This document shows positions 35,179 to 44,369 of a stretch of DNA of 64,000 nt, one piece after another. The first letter of the stretch is position 1. Every line of letters starts with the position of its first letter. The stretch is taken from positions 62,001-126,000 of the forward strand of contig NZ_BJKP01000005.1 of the NCBI RefSeq assembly GCF_008974145.1, given 5' to 3'. A program made the translations under genes and the position numbers. This DNA is from Microcystis aeruginosa NIES-4325 (GTDB taxonomy: Bacteria > Cyanobacteriota > Cyanobacteriia > Cyanobacteriales > Microcystaceae). The notes beneath the pieces are model-generated. The model was not told the origin of the DNA. It searched no databases and saw nothing but the letters and a program-made list of their open reading frames with translations.

Positions 35179-38100
35179 ATGGACTCAAACTTCTCCTTCC
35201 TGCGAGATCAATTCCCGACAATCTACGATCATGCCAGCCAAGCGGAGGGATTAGTCTTCAGCAACCCCCGGGCCAGTTGCTTCTATACCCGTTTTGTCCT
35301 AGAACAAATGGTCTGCTGGCTCTATGAAAACGACCCCTACCTGCAACCGCCCCGGGACAATAGCCTAGGCGCTCTCATCCACGAGCAAACCTTTAAAGAT
35401 AACCTTAAACCTGGACTTTTCGGCAAAATTCGCACCATCCACAAAGTCGGCAACAACGCCGCCCACGATACCAGCCTCATCAGTGAACGGGACTCCCTGC
35501 ACCTGATCGAGGAACTATTTCATCTCACCTACTGGCTGGTGCGCTACTATGGGCAGAATGGGCGAAAATTGGGCGATATTAGCTTCGATCGCCAGAAGAT
35601 ACCCCCGGCCGCACCCCCCGCTCCCAAACAACTGCAAGACCTGGAAAAACGCCTGTCCCAAAGCGATGCCCTGCGCCAATTGGCCGAAGCAAAACAGCGC
35701 CAAACCGAGGCCGAACTGGCAGCCGCTAGGGCCGAACGGGATGCCCTCCTCGCCCAAAATCGAGCGATCGCTGACCAGCACGACTACAACGAAGCCGACC
35801 CCCGCCGCTACCTGATCGATGTACTACTCCAAGAGGCTGGCTGGGATACCAAAGCAGCCAACGTCACCGAGTTCGAGCTGCAGGGGATGCCCATCCAAAA
35901 GCCCGGAGATACCGGACGCGGTTTCGCCGATTATGTACTATGGGGTGATGACGGCAAACCCCTCGCCGTCGTGGAGGCAAAACGCAGCAGCAAAAGCCCC
36001 GACAGCGGCCAAAATCAGGCCAAACTCTACGCCGACTGCTTAGAAAAAAACTACAACCAACGCCCCGTTATTTTCTACAGTAACGGCTATGAAACCTATC
36101 TCTGGGATGATCTCGCCTATCCCCCCCGTCCCGTCCTCGGTTTCCTGCGAAAAACCGAGCTAGAACGGCTAATTTTCCGCCGTTCCCACCGTAAACGCCT
36201 CAGGGACACCGCCATTAACGAGGATATTGTCGGCCGCCCCTACCAGAAAGAGGCCATCCGCCGTATTACCGAAACCTTTGAAGAAAAGTGCGCCCGTAAG
36301 TCCCTATTGGTAATGGCCACCGGAACCGGCAAAACCCGAACCGCGATCGCATTGGTGGAACTGCTCAAGAGCGCCAATTGGGTAAACCGAGTCCTGTTTC
36401 TGGCCGATCGCAATGCCCTATTAAAGCAAGCCTATCGAGCCTTTCAGAGGCATCTACCCAGCGTTACCGTCCTATATCTGACCCGCAGCAAGGACGTGAC
36501 GGGGGCTAACGTCCTCTTCTCCACCTATCAAACCATGCTCAACGCCATCGATCGCATGGATGCAGAGGGGCGAATCTTTGGAGTGGGTTATTTTGACCTA
36601 GTGATCGTCGATGAGGCCCATCGCTCCATTTATCGGAAATACGGCGAAATATTCGATTATTTCGATGCCCTGCTGGTGGGGCTAACTGCCACGCCGCGCT
36701 CGGAAATAGACCGGGACACCTACCGCATTTTCCAGCTACCCCAGGGCTTGCCTACCTTCGCCTACGAGTTAAATGATGCCGTTAGGGATGGCTACCTTGT
36801 CCCCCCCAAGGGCGTTACTGTACCGTTTAAGTTTCTGCGTACTGGGGTTAAATACAGTGATTTAACCCCACAGGAGCAGCTAGACTACGAGGAGAAGTTC
36901 CGGGACGAGGAAAGCGGCGAACTACCGCAGGCAATTAACGCAGCTGCCTTTAATCACTGGTTGTTCAATATCGACACCGTGGATCAAGCATTAGAATTAT
37001 TGATGCAACGGGGGCTAAAGGTCAACAGTGGCGATCGATTGGGTAAAACGATTATTTTTGCCCGTAATCACCGACACGCCCAATGTATCTGCGATCGCTT
37101 TAACAGTAACTATCCTCACTACAAAGGCCATTTCGCCAAAATTATTGACAGTCACGACAATTACGCCCAGAGTCTGCTCGATGACTTCAGCGAAGCCAAC
37201 AAAGAACCGATTTTGGCCGTCTCGGTGGATATGCTCGATACCGGCGTAGATGTGCCGGAAGTGGTCAATTTGGTCTTTTTTAAGCCCGTATTCTCCCGGG
37301 TGAAGTTCAATCAGATGATCGGGCGCGGGACCCGTCTCTGTCAGGATTTGTTTGGGCCTGGCAACCATAAAACCGAGTTTCTGGTCTTCGACCTCTGCGG
37401 GAATTTCGAGTATTTCGAGCAGGATATCGATGAAACAAGCGAGAAAATACCCGAAAGCCTCACCAGTCGCCTAGTTAAACATCGCCTCGAGTTGGCAACC
37501 CGTCTCGCTCCCGCCCAGCCAAGCGCGACACCTAGGGCAAGAGAGCAGTCCTCTACTTACAAAGTCGATCGGGCCGACGACCTATACACGAGTTTGCTCG
37601 ATGCACTCCATCAACACATCGCCACCATGCCCCGGGATAATTTCCTCGTGCGTCGTCGCTTGCCGCAGGTGGAGACCTTTAGTCAGCGTCAGCGTTGGAA
37701 CAACCTGAGTCAGGAGGACGCGGCCACCATTGCCGACTCCTTGGCCGGTTTACCCAATGGTTTGCCCAATGAGGATCCCCTGGCCAAGGAATTCGACCTT
37801 CTCTGTGTGAAACTGCAATTAGCCATTCTCAAGGCCGACCGTAGTTATGAGCGATTGCGGGACAAAGTGCGGGATATTCTCGGTCAACTGGAGACTAAGC
37901 CCGATATCCCGATGATTAAGGGACAATTGGCCTTTATTCGCGAGGTGCAGGACGAAAGCTGGTGGACCGGCGCAACGCCGTCAATGGTGGAGGGGATTCG
38001 GGTGCGTGTCCGGGATCTGGTCAAGTTTATCGATCGCCAAAAGCAGCAGATCGTGATCACCGATTTTGTCGATGAGATGGGGGAGGTGCAGATTGTCGAT

Positions 38101-38685
38101 ATTCCCACCACTTCGACGCCGCTCAGTGACCTCCATCAGACCGGTTTTAGTCGCGAACAGTATCGCCGGAAAGTCGAGGCCTATATCCGTCAGCATCAGG
38201 ATCACCTTGCGATCGCTAAGTTGCGGCGCAATATCCCCCTAACGGAGACGGATTTATCTGCCCTAGAGGAGATGCTATTTTCGGCCGCAGAAATTGAGAG
38301 CCGTCAGCGTTTTGAGGAGGTCTTTGGCCGGACAAAAAGCCTCAAGCTTCTGATCCTGGAAATCGTCGGACTCGATCCCGCAGGGATCCGCGTAGCGGCA
38401 CGCCAAGCGGCTAAACAAGCTTTTGCCCGTTATTTGCAGGGGACAAACTTCTCGGCCAATCAAATCCGTTTTATCGAAAATATCATCGATATGCTCGCTA
38501 AAAACGGAGTTATCAATCCGGGGGCGCTCTACGAGCCTCCTTTTACCGATAACCATCCCGAAGGTCTAGATGGGATGTTTAATGATCAGGAAGCCGATCG
38601 GATCGTCTCGATTTTGCGATCGTTTAATGAGTCCGTTGATCGGAATTTTACACTAAATCCAGTTATTAAAAACCGATTAAGCTAA
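35179..38685 (+). CDS. hsdR: type I restriction endonuclease subunit HsdR
   Basis: Motor and nuclease subunit of 1168 residues. An N-terminal DUF4145-like domain (about 1-130) and a coiled coil (about 150-200) precede a PD-(D/E)XK nuclease with FADYVLWGDDGKPLAVVEAK (Asp about 250, Glu and Lys about 264-266). The helicase core follows: MATGTGKTRTAIAL (about 379), VIVDEAHRS (about 475), LTATPRSE (about 500) and GRGTRLC near 715. It translocates DNA and cuts unmethylated targets. All key motifs are intact, so the enzyme looks functional. Its stop lies inside the right 48-base inverted repeat. Confidence 0.96.
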   Translation: MDSNFSFLRDQFPTIYDHASQAEGLVFSNPRASCFYTRFVLEQMVCWLYENDPYLQPPRDNSLGALIHEQTFKDNLKPGLFGKIRTIHKVGNNAAHDTSLISERDSLHLIEELFHLTYWLVRYYGQNGRKLGDISFDRQKIPPAAPPAPKQLQDLEKRLSQSDALRQLAEAKQRQTEAELAAARAERDALLAQNRAIADQHDYNEADPRRYLIDVLLQEAGWDTKAANVTEFELQGMPIQKPGDTGRGFADYVLWGDDGKPLAVVEAKRSSKSPDSGQNQAKLYADCLEKNYNQRPVIFYSNGYETYLWDDLAYPPRPVLGFLRKTELERLIFRRSHRKRLRDTAINEDIVGRPYQKEAIRRITETFEEKCARKSLLVMATGTGKTRTAIALVELLKSANWVNRVLFLADRNALLKQAYRAFQRHLPSVTVLYLTRSKDVTGANVLFSTYQTMLNAIDRMDAEGRIFGVGYFDLVIVDEAHRSIYRKYGEIFDYFDALLVGLTATPRSEIDRDTYRIFQLPQGLPTFAYELNDAVRDGYLVPPKGVTVPFKFLRTGVKYSDLTPQEQLDYEEKFRDEESGELPQAINAAAFNHWLFNIDTVDQALELLMQRGLKVNSGDRLGKTIIFARNHRHAQCICDRFNSNYPHYKGHFAKIIDSHDNYAQSLLDDFSEANKEPILAVSVDMLDTGVDVPEVVNLVFFKPVFSRVKFNQMIGRGTRLCQDLFGPGNHKTEFLVFDLCGNFEYFEQDIDETSEKIPESLTSRLVKHRLELATRLAPAQPSATPRAREQSSTYKVDRADDLYTSLLDALHQHIATMPRDNFLVRRRLPQVETFSQRQRWNNLSQEDAATIADSLAGLPNGLPNEDPLAKEFDLLCVKLQLAILKADRSYERLRDKVRDILGQLETKPDIPMIKGQLAFIREVQDESWWTGATPSMVEGIRVRVRDLVKFIDRQKQQIVITDFVDEMGEVQIVDIPTTSTPLSDLHQTGFSREQYRRKVEAYIRQHQDHLAIAKLRRNIPLTETDLSALEEMLFSAAEIESRQRFEEVFGRTKSLKLLILEIVGLDPAGIRVAARQAAKQAFARYLQGTNFSANQIRFIENIIDMLAKNGVINPGALYEPPFTDNHPEGLDGMFNDQEADRIVSILRSFNESVDRNFTLNPVIKNRLS

Positions 38686-38725
38686 GACGCATCTTAACCG
38701 CCTATCCTTAGATTAGCTGAATCTC
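38678..38725 (-). repeat. 48-base inverted repeat, right copy
   Basis: It matches the left copy (31152-31199) in inverse orientation at 46 of 48 positions and overlaps the last codons of hsdR. The repeats face each other across the toxin-antitoxin and hsd genes. Confidence 0.95.
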
Positions 38726-38874
38726 CCCTAATCCCTTTACTTTTGCCTCTTGCCTCATCTCAATAAGCAATTTCAATGCTTAATAGCTTATTTATTCTCC
38801 CTTTTGCATGAGCGCCTATCCTGATAGGTAGCTATAAAGCCTTGTAGGGAATGAAAACAGTTAGTTTTCCCAGA

Positions 38875-38946
38875 AGCTGGTGATGGGATTTGAACCCGCG
38901 ACCGGCTGATTACAAATCAGCTGCTCTACCACTGAGCTACACCAGC
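38875..38946 (-). tRNA. tRNA-Thr (anticodon TGT)
   Basis: On the minus strand a 72-base cloverleaf has acceptor GCTGGTG/CACCAGC, D arm AGCTCAGTGGTAGAGC, anticodon stem GCTGA/TCAGC with loop TTTGTAA (anticodon TGT), and T arm CGCGGGTTCAAATCCC. CCA is not encoded. It lies 150 bases past the right inverted repeat. Confidence 0.95.
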
Positions 38947-39066
38947 ATTTTCCGTCAACCCATTATAACACAAATAGACCGATAGGTCACTGATCCCTGT
39001 CGAAGTGTGGAGATTTTTGCCTTCCCTAGTCCGCAACCGGGAGACTAGGGACCGATACACAGAGGT

Positions 39067-40965
39067 TCAATGAGTCAACAGGGATGACCAATAATCAGTT
39101 ATCAGTGACCATTGACCGTTTAATAAGAACCAGATTAATCCCCCTATTCCGAAGAGAATAGTCAAGACATAAAACTGTGATTGACCGGAAACATTATACT
39201 TTAAGGCACTGCCGCTAAAAATCGTCGCTAAACTGACCAAATTAACCAGACCATCAATAATATAACGATCGATCCAAGCGGTAATTTTGGACAAGCTGCC
39301 CACCGCTAAAACCACGGTAAACTGATAGATGCGATCGAGATAGAAGTCATAAGCGAACAAATCTTGCAGGAATCGCAGGATTAACCCGGTTGGTCTGGCC
39401 CAAGCTCGTCTTAACTCTACCATTAACCCGATAACTAGGCCAATTACTCCAGAGGCTATCAGTAAGGGAAAACCCCAGACAATAGTAAAACTCTGGTTAT
39501 TAAGAAGGGGATTGGTGAAAGATAGCCAAAAATCCCAACGTAGGGGAATAATCGGGGCCAATAAAGCGATTAAAATCAATGCTACCATGGGCAAAGCCAT
39601 CGGCCAAGCCACTTCCGGGGTGCGATGGGTTTTACTTTGGGTTTGTCCCAAAAAGACTAAACGAAATACCCTGGTGAGATTGACGATGCTAAGACAATTA
39701 ACAAAGATTAAAACCGCTAATAACCACCAAGGAATCGCCCATTCGCCACCTAACCACTTTTTTAACGTCCAAAACATCCCTAGGGGCATTAAAACCGTCA
39801 TCCCCGCGGAACCTCCCAAAAAAGCCAGGGTTGTAGCCGGCATTCTTGCCCAAATTCCCCCCATTTCCGTGATATTTTGGTTACTGGTGGTGAGAATTAA
39901 TGCTCCTGCGCTCATAAACAATAGGGCTTTTGCGATCGCATGGGAAAATAAAATTAGTAAGGCGATATCCACATGACCTAATCCCACCGCAATAAAGACC
40001 AAACCGAGATAGGCACTGGTGGAGTGGCACAAAACCCGTTTAATATCAATTTGGGACAAGGCCATCAGAGAAGTCCCGATTGCCGTCATTGTCCCCAAAA
40101 CTATTAAAACATTGGCAGCGATCGGAGATAGGGTAAAAACTGGCTGCAGCTTAATTAAAACATAGGCCCCGGCTGAAACCACGATCGAATTCCGCATGAT
40201 TCCGGCTGGATTGGGTCCCTCCATCGCCTCATCTAGCCATAAATTCAGGGGAAATTGGGCGCATTTACCCGTTGGACCGGCAATAAGGGCTAATCCCAAC
40301 AAAGTCGCCGTCAGAGGCGGTACAGGGTTATTTACTGCCCAATTTTCTAACTGAGAAAAACTCAATCCCTCTCCGTAACTGGACAGAGCCACCAAACCCA
40401 TCAATAAAATAATATCGCCGACGCGTTTGGTTAAAAAGGCATCTCGGGCCGCGGTTACGACCAAAGGTTGGGCATACCAAAAACCGACGAGGAGATAGGT
40501 AGAGACCGTTAACATCTCTAGGAAAGCGTAACTGAATAGTAGGGAGTCACTGAGGGCAATTCCCCCCAAAGCTGCTTCAAAAAAGCCCATTAAGCCATAA
40601 AATCTCGCCAAAGACCAATCCTTTTCCATGTAGCCAAGGGCATAGATTTGGGCCAAGAGACTGATGAGGGTAATCAGTTCCAGCGTCCCTAAACTGACGG
40701 GAGAAAGTTCGATCGAAAGGGATAAACTAAGATCGGCCACTTTTACCCATTCAAAAGCCAGTTTAATCGTCTCTCGATGCCAAATTTGATTAAAAGCGAT
40801 CGATCCGTGTATTAACCCTAAGACGGTCATCAATAGGTTAATATAAGCCGCCGGCCGCGGACCGGTGCGACTAATAATTCCTAAAGACCAAGGTAGGGTT
40901 AAAATCGAACCAATTAAGCCATAAATGGGAATTAACCAGCAAGTGTAAAGGAATAAATCTTTCAT
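39067..40965 (-). CDS. NDH-1 subunit F family protein (NdhF3/NdhF4 type)
   Basis: Membrane subunit of 632 residues with about 15 transmembrane helices, related to the proton-pumping NuoL/NdhF. LMGFFEAALGGIALSD, KRVGDIILLMGLVALSSYG, QFPLNLWLDEAMEGPNPAGI and STSAYLGLVFIAVGLGH are conserved. The length and the early sequence RTGPRPAAYINLLMTV suggest the CO2-uptake forms (NdhF3 or NdhF4) rather than respiratory NdhF1. Such genes usually sit beside ndhD3/D4 and cupA/cupB; none is here. The last residues (SLITDYW) are encoded by a sequence resembling the heptamer repeats. Confidence 0.85.
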   Translation of the reverse strand: MKDLFLYTCWLIPIYGLIGSILTLPWSLGIISRTGPRPAAYINLLMTVLGLIHGSIAFNQIWHRETIKLAFEWVKVADLSLSLSIELSPVSLGTLELITLISLLAQIYALGYMEKDWSLARFYGLMGFFEAALGGIALSDSLLFSYAFLEMLTVSTYLLVGFWYAQPLVVTAARDAFLTKRVGDIILLMGLVALSSYGEGLSFSQLENWAVNNPVPPLTATLLGLALIAGPTGKCAQFPLNLWLDEAMEGPNPAGIMRNSIVVSAGAYVLIKLQPVFTLSPIAANVLIVLGTMTAIGTSLMALSQIDIKRVLCHSTSAYLGLVFIAVGLGHVDIALLILFSHAIAKALLFMSAGALILTTSNQNITEMGGIWARMPATTLAFLGGSAGMTVLMPLGMFWTLKKWLGGEWAIPWWLLAVLIFVNCLSIVNLTRVFRLVFLGQTQSKTHRTPEVAWPMALPMVALILIALLAPIIPLRWDFWLSFTNPLLNNQSFTIVWGFPLLIASGVIGLVIGLMVELRRAWARPTGLILRFLQDLFAYDFYLDRIYQFTVVLAVGSLSKITAWIDRYIIDGLVNLVSLATIFSGSALKYNVSGQSQFYVLTILFGIGGLIWFLLNGQWSLITDYWSSLLTH

Positions 40966-40978
40966 TCAGGGGGTTATT

Positions 40979-41020
40979 CAGTTATCAGTTATCAGTTATC
41001 AGTTATCAGTTATCAGTGAT
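40979..41020. repeat. heptamer repeat before ndhF, 5 x CAGTTAT
   Basis: Five perfect CAGTTAT units (40979-41013) and a variant CAGTGAT lie 13 bases before the ndhF start on the minus strand. In the direction of ndhF they read CTGATAA, the same sense as the tracts before rplV, rpsH and rplF. Confidence 0.95.
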
Positions 41021-41187
41021 CAGGTTTAAGTTTTAAGTTATCAGGTTTAGGTTTTCAATTTTCAACAAATTTAGGCTCTTTCACTGGTTACTGATCACTG
41101 ATCAACGGGCATAAAAAACCAAGACTCGATCGAACAGGGATCGAGTTTAGTCAATTTAGGTATTTTACAGTTAATCCTGCGATCAGG

Positions 41188-41871
41188 CTAAATGCGCTGC
41201 AATAAAGATTTACCGTGGGAATCGGTGCTACAGGTGGCGAATAATTGATATTGACGACTCAGAGCGAGAGCTTGTTCGGTTTCCGGTTGACTCGGTAGCC
41301 AGGGTTTGGGATTGCCGTAGGCATAAAAAGCCTCAATACCATCAATACCCAATTCTACCGCCGCCGCCACTAAATCAGCTGCGGGACGATGATAACGAAA
41401 GGGATGGGCAAGAACCACTAAAGCCCCCGCTTGCTGTAAACTGTTAATGACTCTAGAGGCTAAAGCCAGATTTCCTTCTGGTTTGACTCTTTGCAGATAG
41501 GGAGTCAAGACGGTATGAGTAGGATCGAAACCATAACCAAGAATATGCACTTCTGTGTCTAACAGATTGGCCGTAATTTCTACCCCTGTCCAGAGATAGG
41601 GTAGAGAAACCTTTAAATGCTGATTTTCTAGCCAAATTTGGGCTTGTCGATAACCTTCGATCGAGTGATGATCGGTAATTGCTAATCCTTTTAGTCCGAT
41701 GTCTAACGCTTGTCTCATTAAGTCTTGGGGACTCATTTGACCATCGGAACAATGGGTATGAAGATGGAAATTGTAATGGTGGGGACAACTATCATAGCCA
41801 ATATTCGCCCACACCGCTTTCAGGGCGAGGGTATCTTGAGCTAGGGGGGGAATTGTAGCAGAAACGACCAT
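41188..41871 (-). CDS. PHP-domain phosphoesterase
   Basis: Protein of 227 residues. FHLHTHCSDGQMSPQDL carries the first metal-binding HxH motif, LKGLAITDHHSIEGY the next, VVLAHPFRYHRPA the third, and CSTDSHGKSL the last, so the trinuclear metal site appears complete. The family includes nucleoside bisphosphate phosphatases (YciV type) and DNA-polymerase-linked PHP domains; the substrate here is unknown. Confidence 0.88.
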   Translation of the reverse strand: MVVSATIPPLAQDTLALKAVWANIGYDSCPHHYNFHLHTHCSDGQMSPQDLMRQALDIGLKGLAITDHHSIEGYRQAQIWLENQHLKVSLPYLWTGVEITANLLDTEVHILGYGFDPTHTVLTPYLQRVKPEGNLALASRVINSLQQAGALVVLAHPFRYHRPAADLVAAAVELGIDGIEAFYAYGNPKPWLPSQPETEQALALSRQYQLFATCSTDSHGKSLLQRI

Positions 41872-42168
41872 GCAGTATTGAGGAACTTTCCCAAAGATTA
41901 CAAATTGTTAACAGTCAGCATAACAAATACCAACAAAAATTGCTTAGCTGCTGTCACCAGTAATACTAAATCCTGTTTCAAAGGTATGGGTAACTAGGAG
42001 AAGGGAGAAAGAGGAAGGGGGAACAGTCCTGAGCATTTTTATCAGACAAGCCATATTGATCAATCTTTATAAAATATTTAGAATGTTTTGCCTGATCTGG
42101 GGTTATAAATATGTATGGCACAGATGAGTCTGTGTTTTGCTCTAATAAAAAACAACAAACAATCCAAA

Positions 42169-42822
42169 ATGACCACCAACATCTCTAGAAAACTAACCAC
42201 TGGTGCTTTGGCCCTTGCGGGCAGTGTTGCGGCTTTCGGCTTTGCCGGTGCCGCTCAGGCTGCTCAATTAAATGCTAACGTTGGCTATGTTCCAGTGGGT
42301 GTAGTTTCTTACACTGGCCCTGATCTATCCAGTGCCACCTCAGTTACCTTTCCTGCTCTAAACCTTGTCAATATCAACCCACCAACTTATCTAGGTAACC
42401 CCAACGACTTTTTCTCTGGCCCTCTAGCGGTTGCCGTTGCTTCGAGTGTAACTCTCGCCCCCCTGACCTTCGACTTCTCTGCAACAGATGGTGATCCCGG
42501 TGCCGGTGCTTTTACCGTAACCTTTACTACCGCCTCTGGCCCGGCTACTTTCACCGCCACCTCCTTCACAACCGATACTTCTCCTGGTAATTTAAATACC
42601 CTTGATCTGATGATCGAAGGTACAATCACTGGGACTGGGTTCGATACCACTCTCGCTGAAATTCTCGTTAACCTCAACCAAGTCGGCGGTCCGGGTAATG
42701 CAGTTAACGCCTCTAGTACCTTTGGTTCTCAGCCCTCCCCCACCAGTGTACCCGAGCCTTCTGCTATTCTCGGTATCTTAGCCGTTGCTGGTGCTGGTGC
42801 TTTCGCTCGTCGCAAGAGCTAG
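42169..42822 (+). CDS. PEP-CTERM protein, tandem paralogue 1
   Basis: Exported protein of 217 residues. ATG 42169 is preferred over the upstream ATG 42115 because it opens the signal peptide MTTNISRKLTTGALALAGSV ending AAQA. The mature part is rich in Thr, Ser, Pro and Gly and has no recognisable enzyme motif. The tail is VPEPSAILGILAVAGAGAFA then RRKS, a complete PEP-CTERM signal. The N- and C-terminal parts are nearly identical to the next gene, while the middle is different. A terminator follows. Confidence 0.9.
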   Translation: MTTNISRKLTTGALALAGSVAAFGFAGAAQAAQLNANVGYVPVGVVSYTGPDLSSATSVTFPALNLVNINPPTYLGNPNDFFSGPLAVAVASSVTLAPLTFDFSATDGDPGAGAFTVTFTTASGPATFTATSFTTDTSPGNLNTLDLMIEGTITGTGFDTTLAEILVNLNQVGGPGNAVNASSTFGSQPSPTSVPEPSAILGILAVAGAGAFARRKS

Positions 42823-42857
42823 TCACTGCCATTAAATCAAAAATAATCGAAAAAAAA

Positions 42858-42889
42858 AAGCGTTAGGCTAAAACTTAGCGCTTTTTTTG
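42858..42889 (+). terminator. intrinsic terminator after PEP-CTERM paralogue 1
   Basis: AAGCGTTAGG (42858-42867) pairs with CTTAGCGCTT (42874-42883), with two G-U pairs, around CTAAAA and runs into a T tract. Confidence 0.8.
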
Positions 42890-42990
42890 TGGCTAGAGAA
42901 GGGAAAATGGGGAACAGTCTTGAGCATTTTGGCCCTCTTAGATTTGGTGGGTAAAATGTCTTCTAAGATACAGTCTTGGGGCAGTGAGTG

Positions 42991-43073
42991 GAACGAACCA
43001 CAGGGACACAAAGAACACAAAGATCAATCGCTACTGTATAAGTTAAACTTGTCACACAAAGAATAAGAGAGCC
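42991..43073. repeat. 83-base dispersed repeat
   Basis: This is a close copy of 28574-28656, the same length throughout, with CCACAGGGACACAAAGAACA and the ending TCACACAAAGAATAAGAGAG. It lies between the two PEP-CTERM genes and is absent from the first gene's flank, so it probably inserted after their duplication. Confidence 0.85.
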
Positions 43074-43153
43074 GCCTTTTTGTCGGAAAAGATGAATCCA
43101 TCGCTTTTTAGGAAACCGTTAGAGGTTTGTCATCAACCTTTCACTTCACTAAC

Positions 43154-43182
43154 TTGACATTTAATTATAGTTGAGGTTATAA
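43154..43182 (+). promoter_or_regulatory. promoter of PEP-CTERM paralogue 2
   Basis: TTGACA (43154-43159) and TTATAA (43177-43182) with a 17-base spacer. The GGTTATAARTATGTA sequence around the -10 also occurs before paralogue 1 (42102-42116), but there no good -35 is seen. Confidence 0.6.
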
Positions 43183-43240
43183 GTATGTAAAAGTACCAAA
43201 ACATCCGTGCTTTAATCTCAAAAATAAACCATAACCCAAA

Positions 43241-43864
43241 ATGATCCCAAACATCTCTAGACAACTAACCACCGGCGCTCTTGCCCTTGCGGGCAGTGTT
43301 GCCGCTTTCAGCTTTGCTGGTGCTGCCCAGGCTGTAAGTGTTTTCACCATCGGAGGGAATGCAACCATCGGTGCGTGGGGAACCGCTAACCCAGTCCTTA
43401 CTCCCACAAACATCAACTTCGTGGGCGGGGACGGTCAATTTACGGGAGTGACAGCTGCTGACGTTACCCTTCCCGGATCTTTTACATTAACCGGCACTGG
43501 TGTTGGATCATCTACCAACTTTGGTGTTCCTGGCCCTATAGCTGGTTTTACTACCATAACGACCGGTGCAGGTCCTGTAATCGCTGATGTTACTCCTCTG
43601 GTTGCTGTGGGTACAAATGTTACTACTCCCGTTCCCCTTACTACTTACGTTATAAGCGGTTCGGTGATTTTTAATGAGCCTGTTGGTCCAGATCTTGCGG
43701 GAACTTTCGCCCTAGTCTTCGTTAGAGCTGCGGGGTCGCAAACCTATACTTTGACTTTCACAAAAACCGACGAACCTGTACCAACTAACGTTCCCGAACC
43801 TTCTGCTATCCTCGGTATCTTGGCCGTTGCTGGTGTTGGTGCTTTCGCTCGTCGCAAGAGCTAG
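43241..43864 (+). CDS. PEP-CTERM protein, tandem paralogue 2
   Basis: Exported protein of 207 residues. Signal peptide MIPNISRQLTTGALALAGSV ends AAQA. The mature part begins VSVFTIGGNATIGAW and has beta-rich, glycine- and threonine-rich sequence with no enzyme motif. VPEPSAILGILAVAGVGAFA plus RRKS is the sorting tail. Its ends match paralogue 1 almost exactly but the middle does not. A hairpin terminator follows its stop. Confidence 0.9.
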   Translation: MIPNISRQLTTGALALAGSVAAFSFAGAAQAVSVFTIGGNATIGAWGTANPVLTPTNINFVGGDGQFTGVTAADVTLPGSFTLTGTGVGSSTNFGVPGPIAGFTTITTGAGPVIADVTPLVAVGTNVTTPVPLTTYVISGSVIFNEPVGPDLAGTFALVFVRAAGSQTYTLTFTKTDEPVPTNVPEPSAILGILAVAGVGAFARRKS

Positions 43865-43896
43865 TCGCTGCCATTCAAAAACAATGGAAAAAGCAA

Positions 43897-43925
43897 GCGT
43901 TAAGGTCCACTTAGCGCCTTTTTTT
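43897..43925 (+). terminator. intrinsic terminator after PEP-CTERM paralogue 2
   Basis: GCGTTAAG (43897-43904) pairs with CTTAGCGC (43910-43917), with one G-U pair, around GTCCA and is followed by a T tract. It is homologous to the terminator of paralogue 1. Confidence 0.8.
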
Positions 43926-43972
43926 GTGGCTAGAGATTAGCTGAATCTCCCCCCTGCCCGATCTCAAATTGA

Positions 43973-44290
43973 TCACTGATCGCTGATTAGCCATTCCGAT
44001 GCCCTTTCACCTAGATCTAGGGGCAGACTAACCGCTTTACCGAGACGGGGACGCTCGCGGGTTTCGCGGATAAAAGCTTGAAATTGACTAAAACCGCCCC
44101 ACTCGTGGAGATAATTAGCGATCGCATTGAGATGTTCCAGATATTCAGACTCGGAGAGGGGAAAAGAAACCTGTTCGAGATATTTCCACATTACCTGGAC
44201 ATGAACCTTATCTTTGATGCGTCGTAGCTGGATATCGTAGGAACGACCCCATTTTTCTAGTAATAATTGCTGTAAGTCCACACCCGTCAT
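43973..44290 (-). CDS. DUF3067 protein
   Basis: Small soluble protein of 105 residues. MTGVDLQQLLLEKWGRSYDIQ, VQVMWKYLEQVSFPLSESEY and the ending RPRLGKAVSLPLDLG match the DUF3067 family of cyanobacteria and chloroplasts. The function is unknown. It stands alone, with a partial copy (43935-43951) of the 48-base repeat just beyond its stop. Confidence 0.82.
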   Translation of the reverse strand: MTGVDLQQLLLEKWGRSYDIQLRRIKDKVHVQVMWKYLEQVSFPLSESEYLEHLNAIANYLHEWGGFSQFQAFIRETRERPRLGKAVSLPLDLGERASEWLISDQ

Positions 44291-44369
44291 GGTTGGTAAG
44301 CTGTTAATAATTAAAATTACTTGTTGAGATTAGGCAAGGGGCAAGAGGCAACAGTAAATAGATTGGGGT

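Noticed and set aside
32008-38556. Long antisense open frames within the hsd genes
   Set aside because: They lie opposite clearly coding hsdM and hsdR, lack recognisable families and start sites, and follow the codon pattern of the genes they oppose.
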